From Pomphorhynchus laevis (Eukaryota > Acanthocephala > Palaeacanthocephala > Echinorhynchida > Pomphorhynchidae): 64,000 bases of DNA. Below, piece by piece: positions 32,851 through 45,160 of this stretch. The first letter of the stretch is position 1, and each line of letters opens with the position of its first letter. The position numbers and the translations under genes were made by a program. The notes below the pieces were generated by a model. It made no database searches, was not told where the DNA came from, and saw only the letters and a program-made list of their open reading frames with translations. The DNA lies in assembly GCA_012934845.2 (NCBI GenBank), contig WNNJ02001962.1, positions 124,001 to 188,000 on the forward strand, in the 5' to 3' direction.

Positions 32851-35618
32851 TTTATAAAAATGATGCATCGTTTATCACTGACTCAAGCTTAATCAACATC
32901 GTTATTACAGTGAACTCGATGTTTTCAATTGGGATACTATTGATAAAAAAATTAAATTTTGAAACATCAGAATTATTGATGTTTGAAACAAATATAACGC
33001 CATTTCAGGTATCGTATAATTCAGGAAGTTCTATGAATGTATTGTTGTTATAAAAAGTGATTTACTCAAGTTTTATGTAATTTAAATAAAATTAGATTTA
33101 TAAAATTAGATTTTTAATCAAATTTTATGGCATTCATCAAAATTTATTAATTTTATTTTATTTATTAATTTATTAAATTAATCAAGATTAATAGCTTTTA
33201 CCATCAGCGAATGCAATTACTTGCATTCAATGATTAATGTGTGATGATTTAAAAGCTATTCTCATTGAGTAATATACTTTAATCTATTAAAATCATAAGA
33301 TATAAACGAAAGAATATGTACAGTGATATTCCTTTGTCAAATCTTATAAAAAACTTATTCAAATCTAAATCTTATTTACCAGATTTTAATTACTCATAAA
33401 AAGTAGTTTTTTTCTTATAATATTTTTATTTTTAGCAGAATCAAGAAATAGGATAAATTAATTTGTATTTATCTCTAGTTACTGTCAGCATCTAAAGGGA
33501 AACAATTTTATCACAAGTTACTAATAAAATTGAGTTAGTATACAATAAAATCAAGTGAGTTGTGATGAAATTGTATTTTTATTATGATAATGACAGTGCT
33601 GAAAGAACAAAAATAAATCTATAACGTTTCATTATTAAAACAATGTTCAAAATGTATATAAATTATTTATTTTTAATTTGTTGGTTATTGAAATCGTTGT
33701 AACTTTGATGAATTAGAGAAAATGTTATTACAAAGTATGTAATAACAATACTTTGTTATTACAAAGTATTGCAATGTTATTTATCAAAGTATTTCAAAAC
33801 TTTGATAAAATGTTGTGATACTTAGTTTTTTACGAGAAAATCGCACAAACGCATTATGTAATAAGTAGTAAACTTCACCAAGTCCGGCTAAAAAAGGAGG
33901 AGTGCTAGTGTCAGGAAAATCATCGGACTGCAAAAGCATCGCTCCAAACCTTTACCATGATAAGTGAAAACGAAAAAGCTATCTCGTCTAGAGCGTTCCT
34001 CTGAGACAACGCCTAGAGATCCCGCTTGGTCACTGTGAAGAAGTCGAATCACGTCAATAAAGTGGCCCATTGAGTGGAGTGGGAGATTCTCAATATGGTG
34101 GGGTACACCGAATATGGATCGATTTTGCAATATTCATAAATGCACTAGTCTTTCATTAAACAATACTTGATCACATATAAAATGACACATTTCATCGATA
34201 TTTACAAGATTCTAAAAATGCTGAGATTCTAAATATTTTGTTTAAGGTAAAGAACTAGGAAGAAGAAATGAGTATTTTTGGATTTAATATCCATCAAGTA
34301 GCCACACGAACACAAAAGCAAATATTTTTTAATGTTGAAAATTGCCAAGACATAATTATTAGTATTGTATCTAAAATGGATTAAAACTTTAGTCTTTGTG
34401 ACTTATTTACCATAATTTTAGAGATATCAAATTGTCCAAATAATCAGCAAATTGTGTTTCGGTCGGCTTATTATTTTGATGAAGATTGCTTTGAAAGGAA
34501 ATTTTTGTACAAATTGATTGAATGTATATTAACATAATTACTATAAAAATATGTTCTATTTATCTTAAAATATTGATGAGCGAATTTACTATTTAATAAA
34601 ATTATTTTATGAACGAAAACTAAACAAATTTAATAATATTAACAATTGAAATTGACATCGTATAAACGCAATAGATTGAATTAACTATTCAAATGACAAG
34701 TAGCACTTGGTAAACATTTCAATTTTATTTAAAGCGAAGAATTATTAACAATAATACAATTCTGTTTCATCATACGTTGAAATTAATATTGTATTTTGAA
34801 TATATATAATGATTATATATAGTCAAGGACGGCACAAGTCAAACACAAGCATTGATATCTGTTTAAACCTTACTAGCTATGATTTAATTGTGCTGAGTTG
34901 GAAGCTGATAATTTTATTATTAGTCTTTAATTATGAATTAATAATTTGCCAACACAAGATTCAAAACAACATTTTTGGATTTCAGAACATGACACATAAT
35001 ATTGATAGCACGAAGATGATAAAAGCGAAAAAAGACCTCGGAAAATTACACTTGTTTGGAAGTTGGATCCTTTAACTGTCATTTCGGTAGAAATGAGGAA
35101 CATCAAGATTATCACGTCGGTTGCACTTGCTAGAATGCAATGATATCGTCTCGTATCGCTCCCTTAAAGTAACCTATCAACATGATAAAAATGTAAAGAA
35201 ACATTATCGAAAGAAGTATGAAAGTTGAGAAGAAACACCGAGGAACCAATTATTGTTTCTGGACAGTCACTATAAAAGTATAAAAGACGTTTTTTGAATT
35301 GAGCAAATTAACATACACTTTACGTTTCATATTTAGTATGGAAATAGATAGGAGCATTTTCGAAATACAAGAAATTGTATTTTGAAACTTTCCGGAATTG
35401 TTAAAAACATCTGACTATATTCTTTTACAAACAATATCAGCTGATATATTAAATAAAGTAAATGTTCACAACAGATGAAGCTTGACTGTCTTCATTGATT
35501 TTAAACAATCCTCATAATTTCATTGATTAAATAATTTCCTCATTGAAACGGTAATTAAAACAAACATTTGCAAGATTAAACTTTTTAAAATTCGTTTTGT
35601 GTTCAGCTTTTGACTTAC
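32851..35618. other. AT-rich region with one GC-richer island
   Basis: 33,880-34,130 is clearly GC-richer and holds an 80-codon minus-strand frame (start MQNRSIFGVPHHIENLPL) that I do not recognise; it may be an old repeat. No LRR exon was found in this 2.7 kb. Confidence 0.4.
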
Positions 35619-35690
35619 AGATAATCCCTTGACTTGTTAAATAGATAGAGGAAATCTGAAATTAACTGAATTCCATTGCCTCTTAAATCC
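35619..35690 (-). CDS. LRR exon
   Basis: 72 nt: DLRGNGIQLISDFLYLFN, then KSRDY. Acceptor TTACAG|G, donor CT|GTAAG. Canonical LxLxxNxI start. Confidence 0.85.
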
Positions 35691-35979
35691 CTGTAATCAT
35701 TTGCAATCGATAAATTTTACATTTGTGTAAATATTAATTTAAAAATAGAAATTTTATAAATGCCAAATATATTAAATTATATACATTTGATTATTTGTAT
35801 TTAGTGCATATTTCTTTTTATCATTTCTCTTTTATCATTTCTCTTTTATTACATACATTGGGAGCGATCAACGAGAAAATATACCTACATTTTAAAATGA
35901 AGAAAAATTGAAACTCAACATTGTTACTGGGGATAAATAATATTGATTGATTATACTTTAAATGCGAAAAAGAAACAAC

Positions 35980-36270
35980 CGTATGGCACAAGTAAATAAT
36001 CCAGCAAATTGACTCTGTCTTAAATGATTCAGTTCTTCACAGTTGCGTTAACGCATCCGATAACTAGTGTAACACACGAATAGAAATGTATAGTGTTGGA
36101 TGATTGGAGATGACTGTGCCATGCTGTCAGACTTCTAGAAATTTATGATGCTGTATAATGCCTTAAACTACTCAATGCCCAAAATCATTAAACTATTTCT
36201 AGACACGAAATTCCACTTCGTACATCGCGAGTGGTCGACTAAAATCAGCATTGCAATTGATAACAATATT
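35980..36270. other. GC-richer unassigned segment
   Basis: Contains GTTGCGTTAACGCATCCGAT and a 65-codon plus-strand frame from 36,145 (MMLYNALNYSMPKIIKLF). No family recognised; probably a decayed repeat. Confidence 0.3.
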
Positions 36271-36510
36271 TTTTTATTTTTATTTATTTTGCATTTTTTA
36301 AATTCGTTTAAATCTTTATTAAATTATTTAAATGATTCTTAAAATGGCGGATATCCTTACAAATTATGGCGATACAAAATATTTAATGATGTAATTTATA
36401 ATATTAAATATTATTTAGTTTGCATGAATATATTTTTAATTGGAAATGAATGAAAAAATATGCGAATTAAACAATTGTGAATAAATCAAACTTTAAAAAT
36501 GCAAACTCAC

Positions 36511-36582
36511 AAAAATTTCAGGTTATATGTATTGGACAGTTGTGCTTTGGTTATCGTAACTATCTGATTGAATGACAGGTTT
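36511..36582 (-). CDS. LRR exon
   Basis: 72 nt: NLSFNQIVTITKAQLSNT, then YNLKF. Acceptor GTGTAG|A, donor TT|GTGAGT with Leu at the junction. Confidence 0.88.
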
Positions 36583-37940
36583 CTACACAAATACAAATCA
36601 TTTTATCACATTTTCAAAAAGGTTTATATCTTATATTTTTAAACACTTTTATGATTATAAAGCGATTAAATTTAAAAATTTATTTATATTCACTTAGCAA
36701 ATGCAAAAGAATGTTTATGTTGATAATCTAATAAGAGATGCGGTTTAATTTTCTCAGTTCGAGAATTATTAATGTAAGATATTCTTTTTAAACTGGATAT
36801 AGAATTAGCGTTAAAAAATCATTTTAATTATTATAAAACACAATGACCAAGAAGTCTATACTTGTAAAAATATTTCGAACATATTGTTATTTATAACAGC
36901 AAAAATATTAGTATTTCAACAATACAGAAAAATATACCTTTCTAGGGATAATAAATTAAATTATTTTCTCATATTTTTGATAATAAAAAATTTAGATATT
37001 TAGAAATGATCTTGTAAACGTTTTCGATAATTTTAGCTTAAGACAAGTTAAAATCAGTTTTGGTTTTCTTAAAAAATTAAGAAACGTTACTTTTACTTGA
37101 TTCTAAAGTAATTAAATCAATTAAAGTAATAAAAACACAAGCCGACTTTCGATCTAATGCAAAATAATATTGAAAACTATAAGGAAATATTATTTTTATA
37201 AATTTATAAGAACGAAGAAAGTGAGTTAAATGATTTTATCTAGAAATCTCCTTAAATTTCGATAGCTTCTGTTATCATCTTAAGGAAATTACCAATAATT
37301 TTTCAAACACAAAAAAACAAAAAATTGGTCATTTATGCACAGAAAACAGATACGAAATTTGATAAAATAAAAAGCATCAAATAAAACAAAATCAATAATA
37401 TTATATAACTAATATTATATTTTAATTATATTATTTGATTAATATGTTACTATAGATAATTAGTTTACAGGAACGAAGTAATTTTTCGTTAGTAACAATT
37501 TCATTAGTTCGAACTTAGGTTAACTAACATTAGTTTGTAAGTTAATTAGTTCAAAGTAATTAGTTCGTTATTAATTATTAGTAATAATAGTAATAAGTAA
37601 TCACAATGTTTTGATCTCTTTTATTTCCCAGGAAATCACCAATAGTTTTTCAAACACAAGGCAACAAATTGGCCGACTAATATATAACTAATATATTATA
37701 TTTAAATTATTTATTATTCATCATTAATTTGTTATTAAATTAATATAATACTCTAGGTAATAAGTTTACAGGAACGAATAAATTAGTTTTATTCCAAATG
37801 TCGCAATATTTCAATAGTTTCCTTTTTTATCTTCAATAATTACCAACAGCTTTTCAGCAAAAAGTTTGCAAGTTATACAAAATACTCGAAATGTGTAACA
37901 CTAGAAAGAACAACGGAAAATTTGTAATCAAATTTGTAAT
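36583..37940. other. AT-rich spacer
   Basis: No LRR exon or repeat recognised apart from short TAGTTCG/TTAACTAAC runs near 37,480-37,560 and a loosely duplicated TTACCAA(T/C)AGTTTTTCAAACAC string near 37,290, 37,635 and 38,571. Confidence 0.4.
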
Positions 37941-37944
37941 CAAA

Positions 37945-38580
37945 GTCATCCTGATGTGGATGACTTCAAGTATTATGATTTATTGTTTTCGAGGACTTCA
38001 GTAACATTAGCGAGATTGAGAAGCGGATCTGTATAGCTAACGCATTAATGCGTTCTTTGTACAGATCTCTCGTGGTAAAGCGAGATTGATTTTTCGGGTT
38101 ATTTTTTAATTTTCCGCCCAATCTTCGATGCTATTTTGGACTATGGCATGAGCTTTGGGTTATGACTGAAAGGCTAAGATCTCGGATACAGGCGATCGAG
38201 ATGTGTTTCCTTCGCGGTGTAAAAGATCTTAGCCTTAGGGACAAGGCTTGAAATTCGGCGATCCCTGATATACTCGGAGTAAAGTCGCTGCTTATCATAA
38301 TGTACAAAATTCAGTTGTCAGTTGTTGTGGCTTAGACACGTTTTGAGGATGTATAGAAATTGCCATCCTCGGAGGGTTTTCCAGACCGAACTCTCTGGAA
38401 AGAGACCTCAAGGTAGACCTCGATACCGGTGAAGAGGTAGAATCTCGAAATTGGCCGAAGAACGCATTGCGCTATATGAAAGATAATTCTGGCCAATCAA
38501 CTAGGTTCGATGGGTTTTGAGTAGTTTGGTTAGTACACTGCCTTCACAACCTGGCACACTGACCGTGAAATTACCAACAG
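37945..38580 (+). mobile_element. LINE family B, 3' end
   Basis: Plus-strand frames read SHPDVDDFKYY (compare VEDFKYLG at 61,250), an EKRI-like helix, LDYGMSFGLWL, and further on GKRPQGRPRYR. This is the post-palm region of a non-LTR RT (I recall the layout YGxExW ... LRGVxxLSLRDK ... GKRPRGRPxxR). The frames change at least three times. The tail has CAACCTGGCACACTGACCGT where the other copies have a CCCGACACCCGGAC-like end. Confidence 0.8.
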
Positions 38581-39315
38581 TTTTTCAAACATAGTAGCGA
38601 CAAGTTTGTCATTTATACAAAATACTCAAAATTTATTTTTGAAAATAATCGGCAAAACAAAAAAGAGAAATTATTCAATGAATTTTCAAACGCGAATGCA
38701 CTCATCATTAGATCTATAATACAACCAAATTATAAAAATATTAAAAAAATTAAAAATATCAACAACGCAGATTTGAGGGATTTTTAAATCATTAAAATAT
38801 TTATAATTGATTCTTGGTAGTGTAGCGTAGTCTGAATTATTGTTTGGACAGTAGGTAAGACACTCTAAAAGTAGACTTCATAAAGAAGTCGTTTAATATA
38901 CGAATTTTCCTTTTGCAGCACACTTACGGCATCAAAGTTTATTTTGTGATCACTCCGAATACAGTGTAAAAAATCTAATAAATGATTTATATGATCGATA
39001 CCAATCATGTAAAAATATTACTGACGCTAATACAGACTTAAATATTTCAGCACGAATCAGTAGATTTGAACTATGAAACTTTGTGTGAAAGTTACTGTTT
39101 CAACGCCAAGATCATACTTTAATACGTGATATTTTGTAAAAATATACAAAATACATTCCAAAATGGAATTTTAGATAATAAATTACGTAGAAACGAATAG
39201 CAAACACATGAATTTACAATATAGTTCAAACAGATCGTAAACCTAACTTGTCTTTATAAAAAGCATTTTTAAATTTACTATTTAAAAAATATGTATTGAA
39301 AAAATGTGAACTTAC
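38581..39315. other. AT-rich spacer
   Basis: Nothing recognised. Confidence 0.4.
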
Positions 39316-39387
39316 AAATACTGAACATTAGGAATAGATCTGAATATAGCAAAATCCAATTCTTTGATGATATTACCAGAAAGTGAA
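39316..39387 (-). CDS. LRR exon
   Basis: 72 nt: SLSGNIIKELDFAIFRSI, then PNVQY. Acceptor ATATAG|T, donor TT|GTAAG with Leu at the junction. Confidence 0.88.
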
Positions 39388-39789
39388 CTATATATTTAAA
39401 GCAGAAAATGATGATATCCAAATGATGTGTTCATTTACAGATGAATTAAGGCAGGCGCTCTAATACGATAAAGAAAATCCATGGAAGTAATATTTGATCG
39501 CAGTATCGATCTTGGCACAGAACAAAAGAAAAAAATATTTTAGAAAAAGGATATTTCAAATTGTAAATGATAAAAATGACGATTGTTATACTCAAGACAA
39601 CTTTTCTTACTGTAGATTGGATTTGCAACATTTGAAAATTAAATCTTTTAATATTCGTTAACGAAATAGAAATTTATTACTATGTAATTAACTAAAATGC
39701 AATTAAATGCATAAAAAGCAACTTAAAAACGTATTTGACTATAATATAATAATACAGTATTGAAGAAAAGATAAATGTTATTACAAATA

Positions 39790-40030
39790 TTTTACATTAT
39801 AATGTATATCGAATATATACATTTAATATTTTTATTATATTATAATTTATATCGAATATATACATTTAATATTTTTATTATATTATAATTTATATTATAA
39901 TATAAATTATATTATATTAATATAATATAATATATTAATATATATTTTAATATATAATATATAATATAATATATTATTTTATATTATAATTTATATTATA
40001 ATATAATTTTTATTATATTATATTATACAT
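39790..40030. repeat. AT/ATT simple and tandem repeat
   Basis: TATCGAATATATACATTTAA repeats, followed by TATAATATAATTTATA-type sequence. Confidence 0.85.
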
Positions 40031-40086
40031 TTATTTATTTTTATTATTTAATTAATTTTTCAAAAGAGTTCAAAAAAGGTACTTAC

Positions 40087-40156
40087 AAAATAATGATTAT
40101 AATACAATATAATACACAATATAATAGTTTCGCATTTTTCCTGATAGGTCAGCGAT
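40087..40156 (-). pseudogene. Degenerate LRR exon
   Basis: A good donor (TT|GTAAGT) is present, and the frame starts DLSGKMRNYYIVYYIVL, then a stop. No AG at the expected acceptor position. Confidence 0.5.
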
Positions 40157-40270
40157 GGTTATATGATATTGTTAAAAATTACTTAAAAATTGAATTCGAA
40201 TATTGTTAGAAAATACCAAATTACATATTTATAAAATGTTTTTAATATATTTAATGTGAATAATTTTGAA

Positions 40271-40413
40271 ATTATTTATTAGTGGAGATAGTGAAGTAAA
40301 ATATTTATTTAATTTATTTTCAAAAGCCTACTGCTACTAAAGATGCTAGCAGTAGGCTATTGAAAATCCGATTAAATAAATATTTTACTTCACTCTCTCC
40401 ACTAATAAATAAT
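40271..40413. repeat. Foldback element (arms about 64 bp, loop about 8 bp)
   Basis: ATTATTTATTAGTGGAGA ... CCTACTGCTA and its inverted partner TAGCAGTAGGCT ... TCTCCACTAATAAATAAT. Near-perfect arms suggest a recent origin. It could be a short non-autonomous DNA transposon (MITE); no partner copy was found in the window. Confidence 0.85.
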
Positions 40414-40865
40414 CCAATATGAGTGAACAATCAATTTATAATTTTGAAATTATACAAATATGAAAAACGATGCATGCTATGGTGGTTATCAAAAATAAAA
40501 TTTCAACCTTCGAACTACAAATAATGAATTAATTACAAAGATACAATAAGCGTATTGTCTTTGAAATGATTCAACTAGTGATTGTTTGTTAAACATTATT
40601 TTGAGATATTGAGAATGAAATCACCATTAAATGAAGTAAAATCATGATATATCATATCAATAATCCAACGCAAAGAATAATGTGAAATTGTTCATAAATT
40701 TGTTAATTACAGTTGTTGATTCAATATATAAATTTTAGCACATTAAATGGGAGCAGATTAAAAGTCGATTTATAAACTTAAATATTTGTTGGCGTGAGAT
40801 TAAACCAATTCAACAAGACACGTAAATTCAAGTTAAAAATATCAAGATATAATAATTCATCTCAC

Positions 40866-40931
40866 ATAGTAGAAGCTCTAGTAGTTCCATAAAGCAAATC
40901 AAAGTCGGTCAGCACAGTTGATTCCAATTTT
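40866..40931 (-). CDS. LRR exon
   Basis: 66 nt: KLESTVLTDFDLLYGTTR, then AST. Acceptor AATCAG|A, donor AT|GTGAG, Met at the junction. Confidence 0.68.
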
Positions 40932-41221
40932 CTGATTATAAAACAAAAAGATTTTACAAATTTAATAAATAAAATATAATAAATAATATTGTAAACTAAC
41001 GTATATAAATATTATCTTCATATATTAAGCTATTACAGCTTTTTCAGAGTTTGCAACTCAAATTAGGACTCTAATTAAAATGCACGATCTGTGTAATATC
41101 ATCGCCTTTTAATGCCAATTTAACATTTTTATTTAAGTGACAAAATATGTAGCAATCATCGATGACTTTTGCAAATATATAAAATAAAGAAATTATTGAA
41201 TGATTTTATATTTACAGAATA

Positions 41222-41345
41222 AATCAAATCAGCTAATTGAGTCTATGTATTTAATATAATTATAAAAAAAACAAAATAATGCTAAATCAAAATTTAATAA
41301 TTAAATAATAAAATAAATAATTGTTATAAGTTTTTAAAAAGTGCA
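41222..41345. repeat. Dispersed AT-rich repeat R1, copy 2 (partial)
   Basis: TCAGCTAATTGAGTCTATGTATTTAATATAATT and the following AT tract match 11,865-11,960. The rest of the repeat is absent. Confidence 0.65.
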
Positions 41346-41479
41346 AACAAATATTACGCCACAGAAGACTAACACATAATATTATGAGCCCAACATATTT
41401 AAGCCCAAAACACTAATTATGAAATACTAAAGATGTTATTTGCTGACAGTTTGATTTCAAAGAGATCAATACGCAGCTT

Positions 41480-41720
41480 GCGCATTTAATTATTTTGTTT
41501 TCCTGAACTGCACGAAGGCAAATGTTTTTAAATCTACTCCCAGGGGTAGTAAGCAAGGTAAATGGTTGTCCATCTTAAGGCGACTGCAGGCAGGAACAAA
41601 ATCTATAAGGATCTACCAACTTCACTCGATGCGCTACGCGACATGGCTATTAGACATTAACTGGTCTCTTAAACGTGATCATGTGAATCAGTTTACATTT
41701 TAAAGTGTAAACTCCTTGAT
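41480..41720. other. GC-richer unassigned segment
   Basis: About 200 bp of mixed composition (contains CCCAGGGGTAGTAAGCAAGG). Not recognised; probably an old repeat. Confidence 0.3.
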
Positions 41721-42085
41721 ATGCAAACTTTTTCTTTTTTAAAGTTAATAATTCATCAAACTTGTTTGAAAATAATCAGGAAAATAATAATATCGTCGTA
41801 ACCAATAATACATATTTTATGTATTTCTGACGGAGGCCATATATTTATATATTCAATTATTTAAATATTATAAATTTTGGAAGCAAACCTTGAATTTTAA
41901 GAATTAAGATTTATATCAACAATGTGGACTTAAATTTTAAAGATTTACATTCCATTTCTACATTCAACGTTATATATTTTGAATTAATAACAAATAATTT
42001 CGTTAAATATATTCAATTAATCATATCCGATACTGCTATTATCTTATGAATTTAATTTCTAAAATGCACGATAATTCAAACTTAC

Positions 42086-42148
42086 ATTTCTTCGATCTGA
42101 GGAAATTGGATTATATTTAGGAATTGATAATGTTTTAAAGTCATTGAA
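42086..42148 (-). CDS. LRR exon
   Basis: 63 nt: SMTLKHYQFLNIIQFPQI, then EE. Acceptor TTTTAG|T, donor AT|GTAAG, Met at the junction. Confidence 0.6.
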
Positions 42149-42459
42149 CTAAAATAGCGTTAATAATATATACCCACAACATGTTTATTGGCAGCAATAT
42201 ATATTTTAACGCACTCATGGATAGCATCAATTGAAAAAGTTTGTTAATTAATAAAACACAAAATTTAAATAGTGCTGGCAGATTCACAAAATTTAAATAT
42301 ATTTGTTAAAAAATTAAATAAGATATCATTTACTAGCTATAATTTCACTAAACTTAAAATATTAATTTTATATCTAACGTTGTATTTTATTTTCAGAATT
42401 TCTAGATTGGTTCGGTAATTGTATTTAGTATAAATATTAAATAATTCTATGCTTAGGCA

Positions 42460-42510
42460 TAATAAATTATCAACACGAGAAAAAATTTCTCGTGTGGATA
42501 ATTTATGATA
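42460..42510. repeat. Short palindrome
   Basis: ATAAATTATCAACACGAGAA and TTCTCGTGTGGATAATTTAT form arms of about 22 bp. Confidence 0.75.
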
Positions 42511-42949
42511 ACTGAACATAGATTAGATGGCACACAAATGTAATTTTGACAAAATTAAAAAGTTTATAACATATAGCTAATATAGTTGACAAAATCAGAT
42601 CAACTACTGAGGCTACGTTCTTGAACTAAAAATAATGATCAATAAAATAAATAATTATAAATCATAAATAACAATATTATATTTTAAATAATTTTATTTT
42701 TATAAAGTTAAAATTTAAAATAAATCTTAATTTTTATGAATTTTATAACGTATAATATACGCTGTTACATAATAAGGATTATAGGTTGTCAAAAGAAATT
42801 GATATTTTATAGTGTTTCGCCGGAATTCTAAGACTCGATATAGCAGGGGAGTCAAATACATGTTTATGACGTATTTCCGCATGAAATTTGATTTTCTAGT
42901 ATCGTATTGACCTCTAATGGCAGCTAGGTGTCAGTCAATTAAGTATTTA

Positions 42950-43295
42950 GCCGGCACCTTTTGACAATAAGCATCCGTGGCATCAACATGAGGCATCAAC
43001 ATGTTGCCTCAGAACAACATCTTCAGTTGTTCTGAGGATGTCTATGGATCGCATTTCTTGAAGGGTTTTCAAAGCTTCTGACTTTCTGGAAATAAACCTC
43101 GAGGTATACTTCGATACTGGTGGAGATATCAAATCTTAAAAGCTGGTCGAAGACCGCCTTGGGCTATCTAAAATAGACACTCTGGTATCTCGCCCGGGAT
43201 TGCAATGTATGAAGTAGTTTAGTTCGTAGACTCTCTCCAAGACCCGAAACCCAGACCAGTGGTTGACAGGCAAAATCTGGTGTGATATATTTTTT
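42950..43295 (+). mobile_element. LINE family B, 3' terminal fragment
   Basis: TTCTGAGGATGTCTATGGAT, GGTCGAAGACCGCCTTGGGC, and the end GACCCGAAACCCAGACCAGT then GGTTGACAGG match the last roughly 300 bp of the copy at 61,200-61,870. A small palindrome (GTTGCCTCAGAACAACATCT / GTTGTTCTGAGG) sits at its left end. Confidence 0.8.
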
Positions 43296-43499
43296 GTCAA
43301 AAATATATATTATTTATTAATATATTATTTTTTTCTTGCCAATAAATTTTTGATATATTCACATATAAGTATAATATTTATTATTATCCATATATTAAAA
43401 TTTACATTTATTTCAAAACATATTATTTCATACTTTCTGAGATGTATTTCTCTGATGATAATTCATTAACGGGTTTTCGAACACATAGCTAATATTATA

Positions 43500-44040
43500 G
43501 CAGAGTTATATATGCTTGCTGTAATAACATCGTAATTTATGAAAGTAAATGCAGAGATGCTAATAACATAGTAACAGGTGTGCTAGCGGCTGCGGTTGAA
43601 CAGCTGCTGCGTTTGATTGGTTTGTTGTGGGATTTTAAGAAAAGCCTATAGTGGTGAAATATGAGTAAGTTGATAAATCCCTGTAAAGTAGATTTATAAA
43701 TCATATTAGATACGTGAGTATTTTACGTACGAAATAATTACATGGGGAATATCTAAATAATGTGCGGTGCTCTTGAGAGGTAGGGGCTTGGACTTGTATA
43801 ATAAACCTGAATTTAGTTGGCTTGGTGGCCTCTTGTAGATTGATTAATTTGGTAGAAATTATTCAATCAATTACCATGGGGGTTAAGTTAATTTACCTGA
43901 GTTTCGGTTTTAATTAAAAAAAGGATTTACGAGTAGTTGTGAACAAATGAAAGCATTAGGAGTGAGTACATATCGCCCGTCAACACCTCACATGTGTAAG
44001 TCGTAACACATTGGTTCTACTTTAAAGTGGAGTTAATTTT
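43500..44040 (+). rRNA. rrnS: 12S (small subunit) mitochondrial rRNA relic
   Basis: Two universally conserved blocks are present in order: GTGCTAGCGGCTGCGGTTGA near 43,580 (the 530-loop, usually GTGCCAGCAGCCGCGGTTA) and ACATATCGCCCGTCAACACC near 43,970, followed by AAGTCGTAACA (the 3' decoding region). The distance of about 390 bp is compact, as in short invertebrate mitochondrial 12S genes. The 5' boundary is uncertain. Confidence 0.9.
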
Positions 44041-44098
44041 AAAGCTCTATAAGTCTAGTCTTGAAGGTACTAAGGTGATTAAGTAGTGTTTAAGTGGG
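44040..44098 (+). tRNA. trnF: Mitochondrial tRNA-Phe (GAA) relic, tentative
   Basis: TAGTCTTGAAGGTACTA gives a short anticodon stem and a 7-base loop with GAA. Arms outside the anticodon arm are poorly paired. Its place between rrnS and cox2 supports the call. Confidence 0.45.
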
Positions 44099-44111
44099 GG
44101 AAATGGGGTTA

Positions 44112-44725
44112 ATGTACGGGGTTAGTGTATTTGAGGAGGAAGTTGTAGTTTCATGACTACATCATTGTAATGAGATTGTTTATCTTTTGGTTTATTATAT
44201 TGTTGGTATTAGTGGAAGTTATGCTGAAGGCATGAGTACATTGAGAGGGGTAGGAGGGATATTATTAGAAGCAGTACGGACGTTATTATTGATGTTTATG
44301 TTGGTGTTTATAGCCAATCCATCATTAGCGTTTTTGTATGTGGGGACATCTTTTAGGGAGTATAGGTACCAAGATTTGGTTGTAGGTCACCAATGATATT
44401 AAGATTACGTAGTTAACGACGAGGTAGACAGATCTTATATAATGACCGATAGAGGAATACACTATTGAGTGTTAGATGACGACAATCGGTTAGTGCTATT
44501 AGCTTTTAAGGTGGTAGAGATCATCTGCACTTCTAAGGATGTGATCCACTCATAAGCTGTGCCAAGCTTGGAGGTTAAAGTAGACTGTATTCCAGGCCGG
44601 TTGAACCGGGTGAACTTAGAGGTTTTAGGAAAATAAGTTTTTTATGGGCAGTGTTATGAGTTGTGTGGTGTATGCAAGGTTTATACCGATTGTTGTAAAG
44701 GTACTCCTATTCAGAGCCTGATAAG
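44112..44725 (+). pseudogene. cox2: Cytochrome c oxidase subunit 2, mitochondrial relic
   Basis: With TGA as Trp: VSWLHHCNEIV (N-terminal region), LLEAVRTLLLMFMLVFIANP (second membrane helix), GHQWY (conserved), IHYWVLDDDNRL, DVIHSWAVPSLEVKVD then CIPGRLN (copper-binding region, usually DVIHSWAVPSLGVKxDAxPGRLN), and YGQCYELCG (CuA site Cys/Glu/Cys). The frame shifts in the C-terminal part and W codons appear as TAA, so it is inactive. Chosen start: the ATG at 44,112. Confidence 0.9.
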
Positions 44726-44726
44726 C

Positions 44727-44780
44727 ATGCAGGCCGAATGAATTAGGGGATTGCAAATCTCCTATATAGTGGTCTTGAAA
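44727..44780 (+). tRNA. trnC: Mitochondrial tRNA-Cys (GCA) relic, tentative
   Basis: GGGGATTGCAAATCTCC forms a 5-bp anticodon stem (one G-U) and the loop TTGCAAA with anticodon GCA. CAGGCC / GGTCTTG may form a weak acceptor stem; D and T arms are not clear. A trnC right after cox2 is the position I recall in acanthocephalan mtDNA. Confidence 0.5.
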
Positions 44781-44796
44781 TAAAGTTACTTATTAT

Positions 44797-45160
44797 ATGG
44801 AAATGAGTATTATTCCGACGTCAACAAGGTAGGCTGTCTTTATTGGCTATCAAAAGGGCGTGTATGGGTTGATTTTCTAAACCACATGGTGGGCCATAGT
44901 AGCATTATGGGTTCAGATGTATGGAATGCTAAGAATATACTTGTTGAAGGAATGGAGGCTTAATGAACTACGATGGTAAATGTTGTTGTAGCAGGGGTAG
45001 TACATGAAGCTACTACCCTTCCTACATAATGCTACCATAATGTAGCATTATGGGTTCAGATGTATGGAATGCTAAGAATATACTTGTTGAAGGAATGGAG
45101 GCTTAATGAACTACGATGGTAAATGTTGTTGTAGGGGGGGATAGTACATGAAGCCCTCTT
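44797..45160 (+). pseudogene. Mitochondrial-like segment after cox2, possibly cox3 start, with duplication
   Basis: The frame from ATG at 44,800 (MEMSIIPTSTS ... AVFIGYQKGV) could be the start of cox3 by position, but I do not recognise cox3 motifs. Within it GGGTTCAGATGTATGGAATG and the next 75 bp occur twice (from about 44,909 and 45,051), joined by a palindrome ATAATGCTACCATAATGTAGCATTAT near 45,025-45,050 (two 8-10-bp arms). Confidence 0.45.

Noticed and set aside
33888-34130. 80-codon minus-strand frame in a GC-richer island
   Set aside because: No motif, splice context or similarity recognised; likely an old repeat read by chance.
42361-42420. Short frame NSENKIQ between AG and GTTAG
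   Set aside because: Too short (about 23 nt) and followed by a stop; chance match to the LRR start.
44187-44396. 69-codon plus-strand ORF as an independent gene
   Set aside because: It is an internal part of the cox2 relic read between two mitochondrial Trp (TGA) codons.
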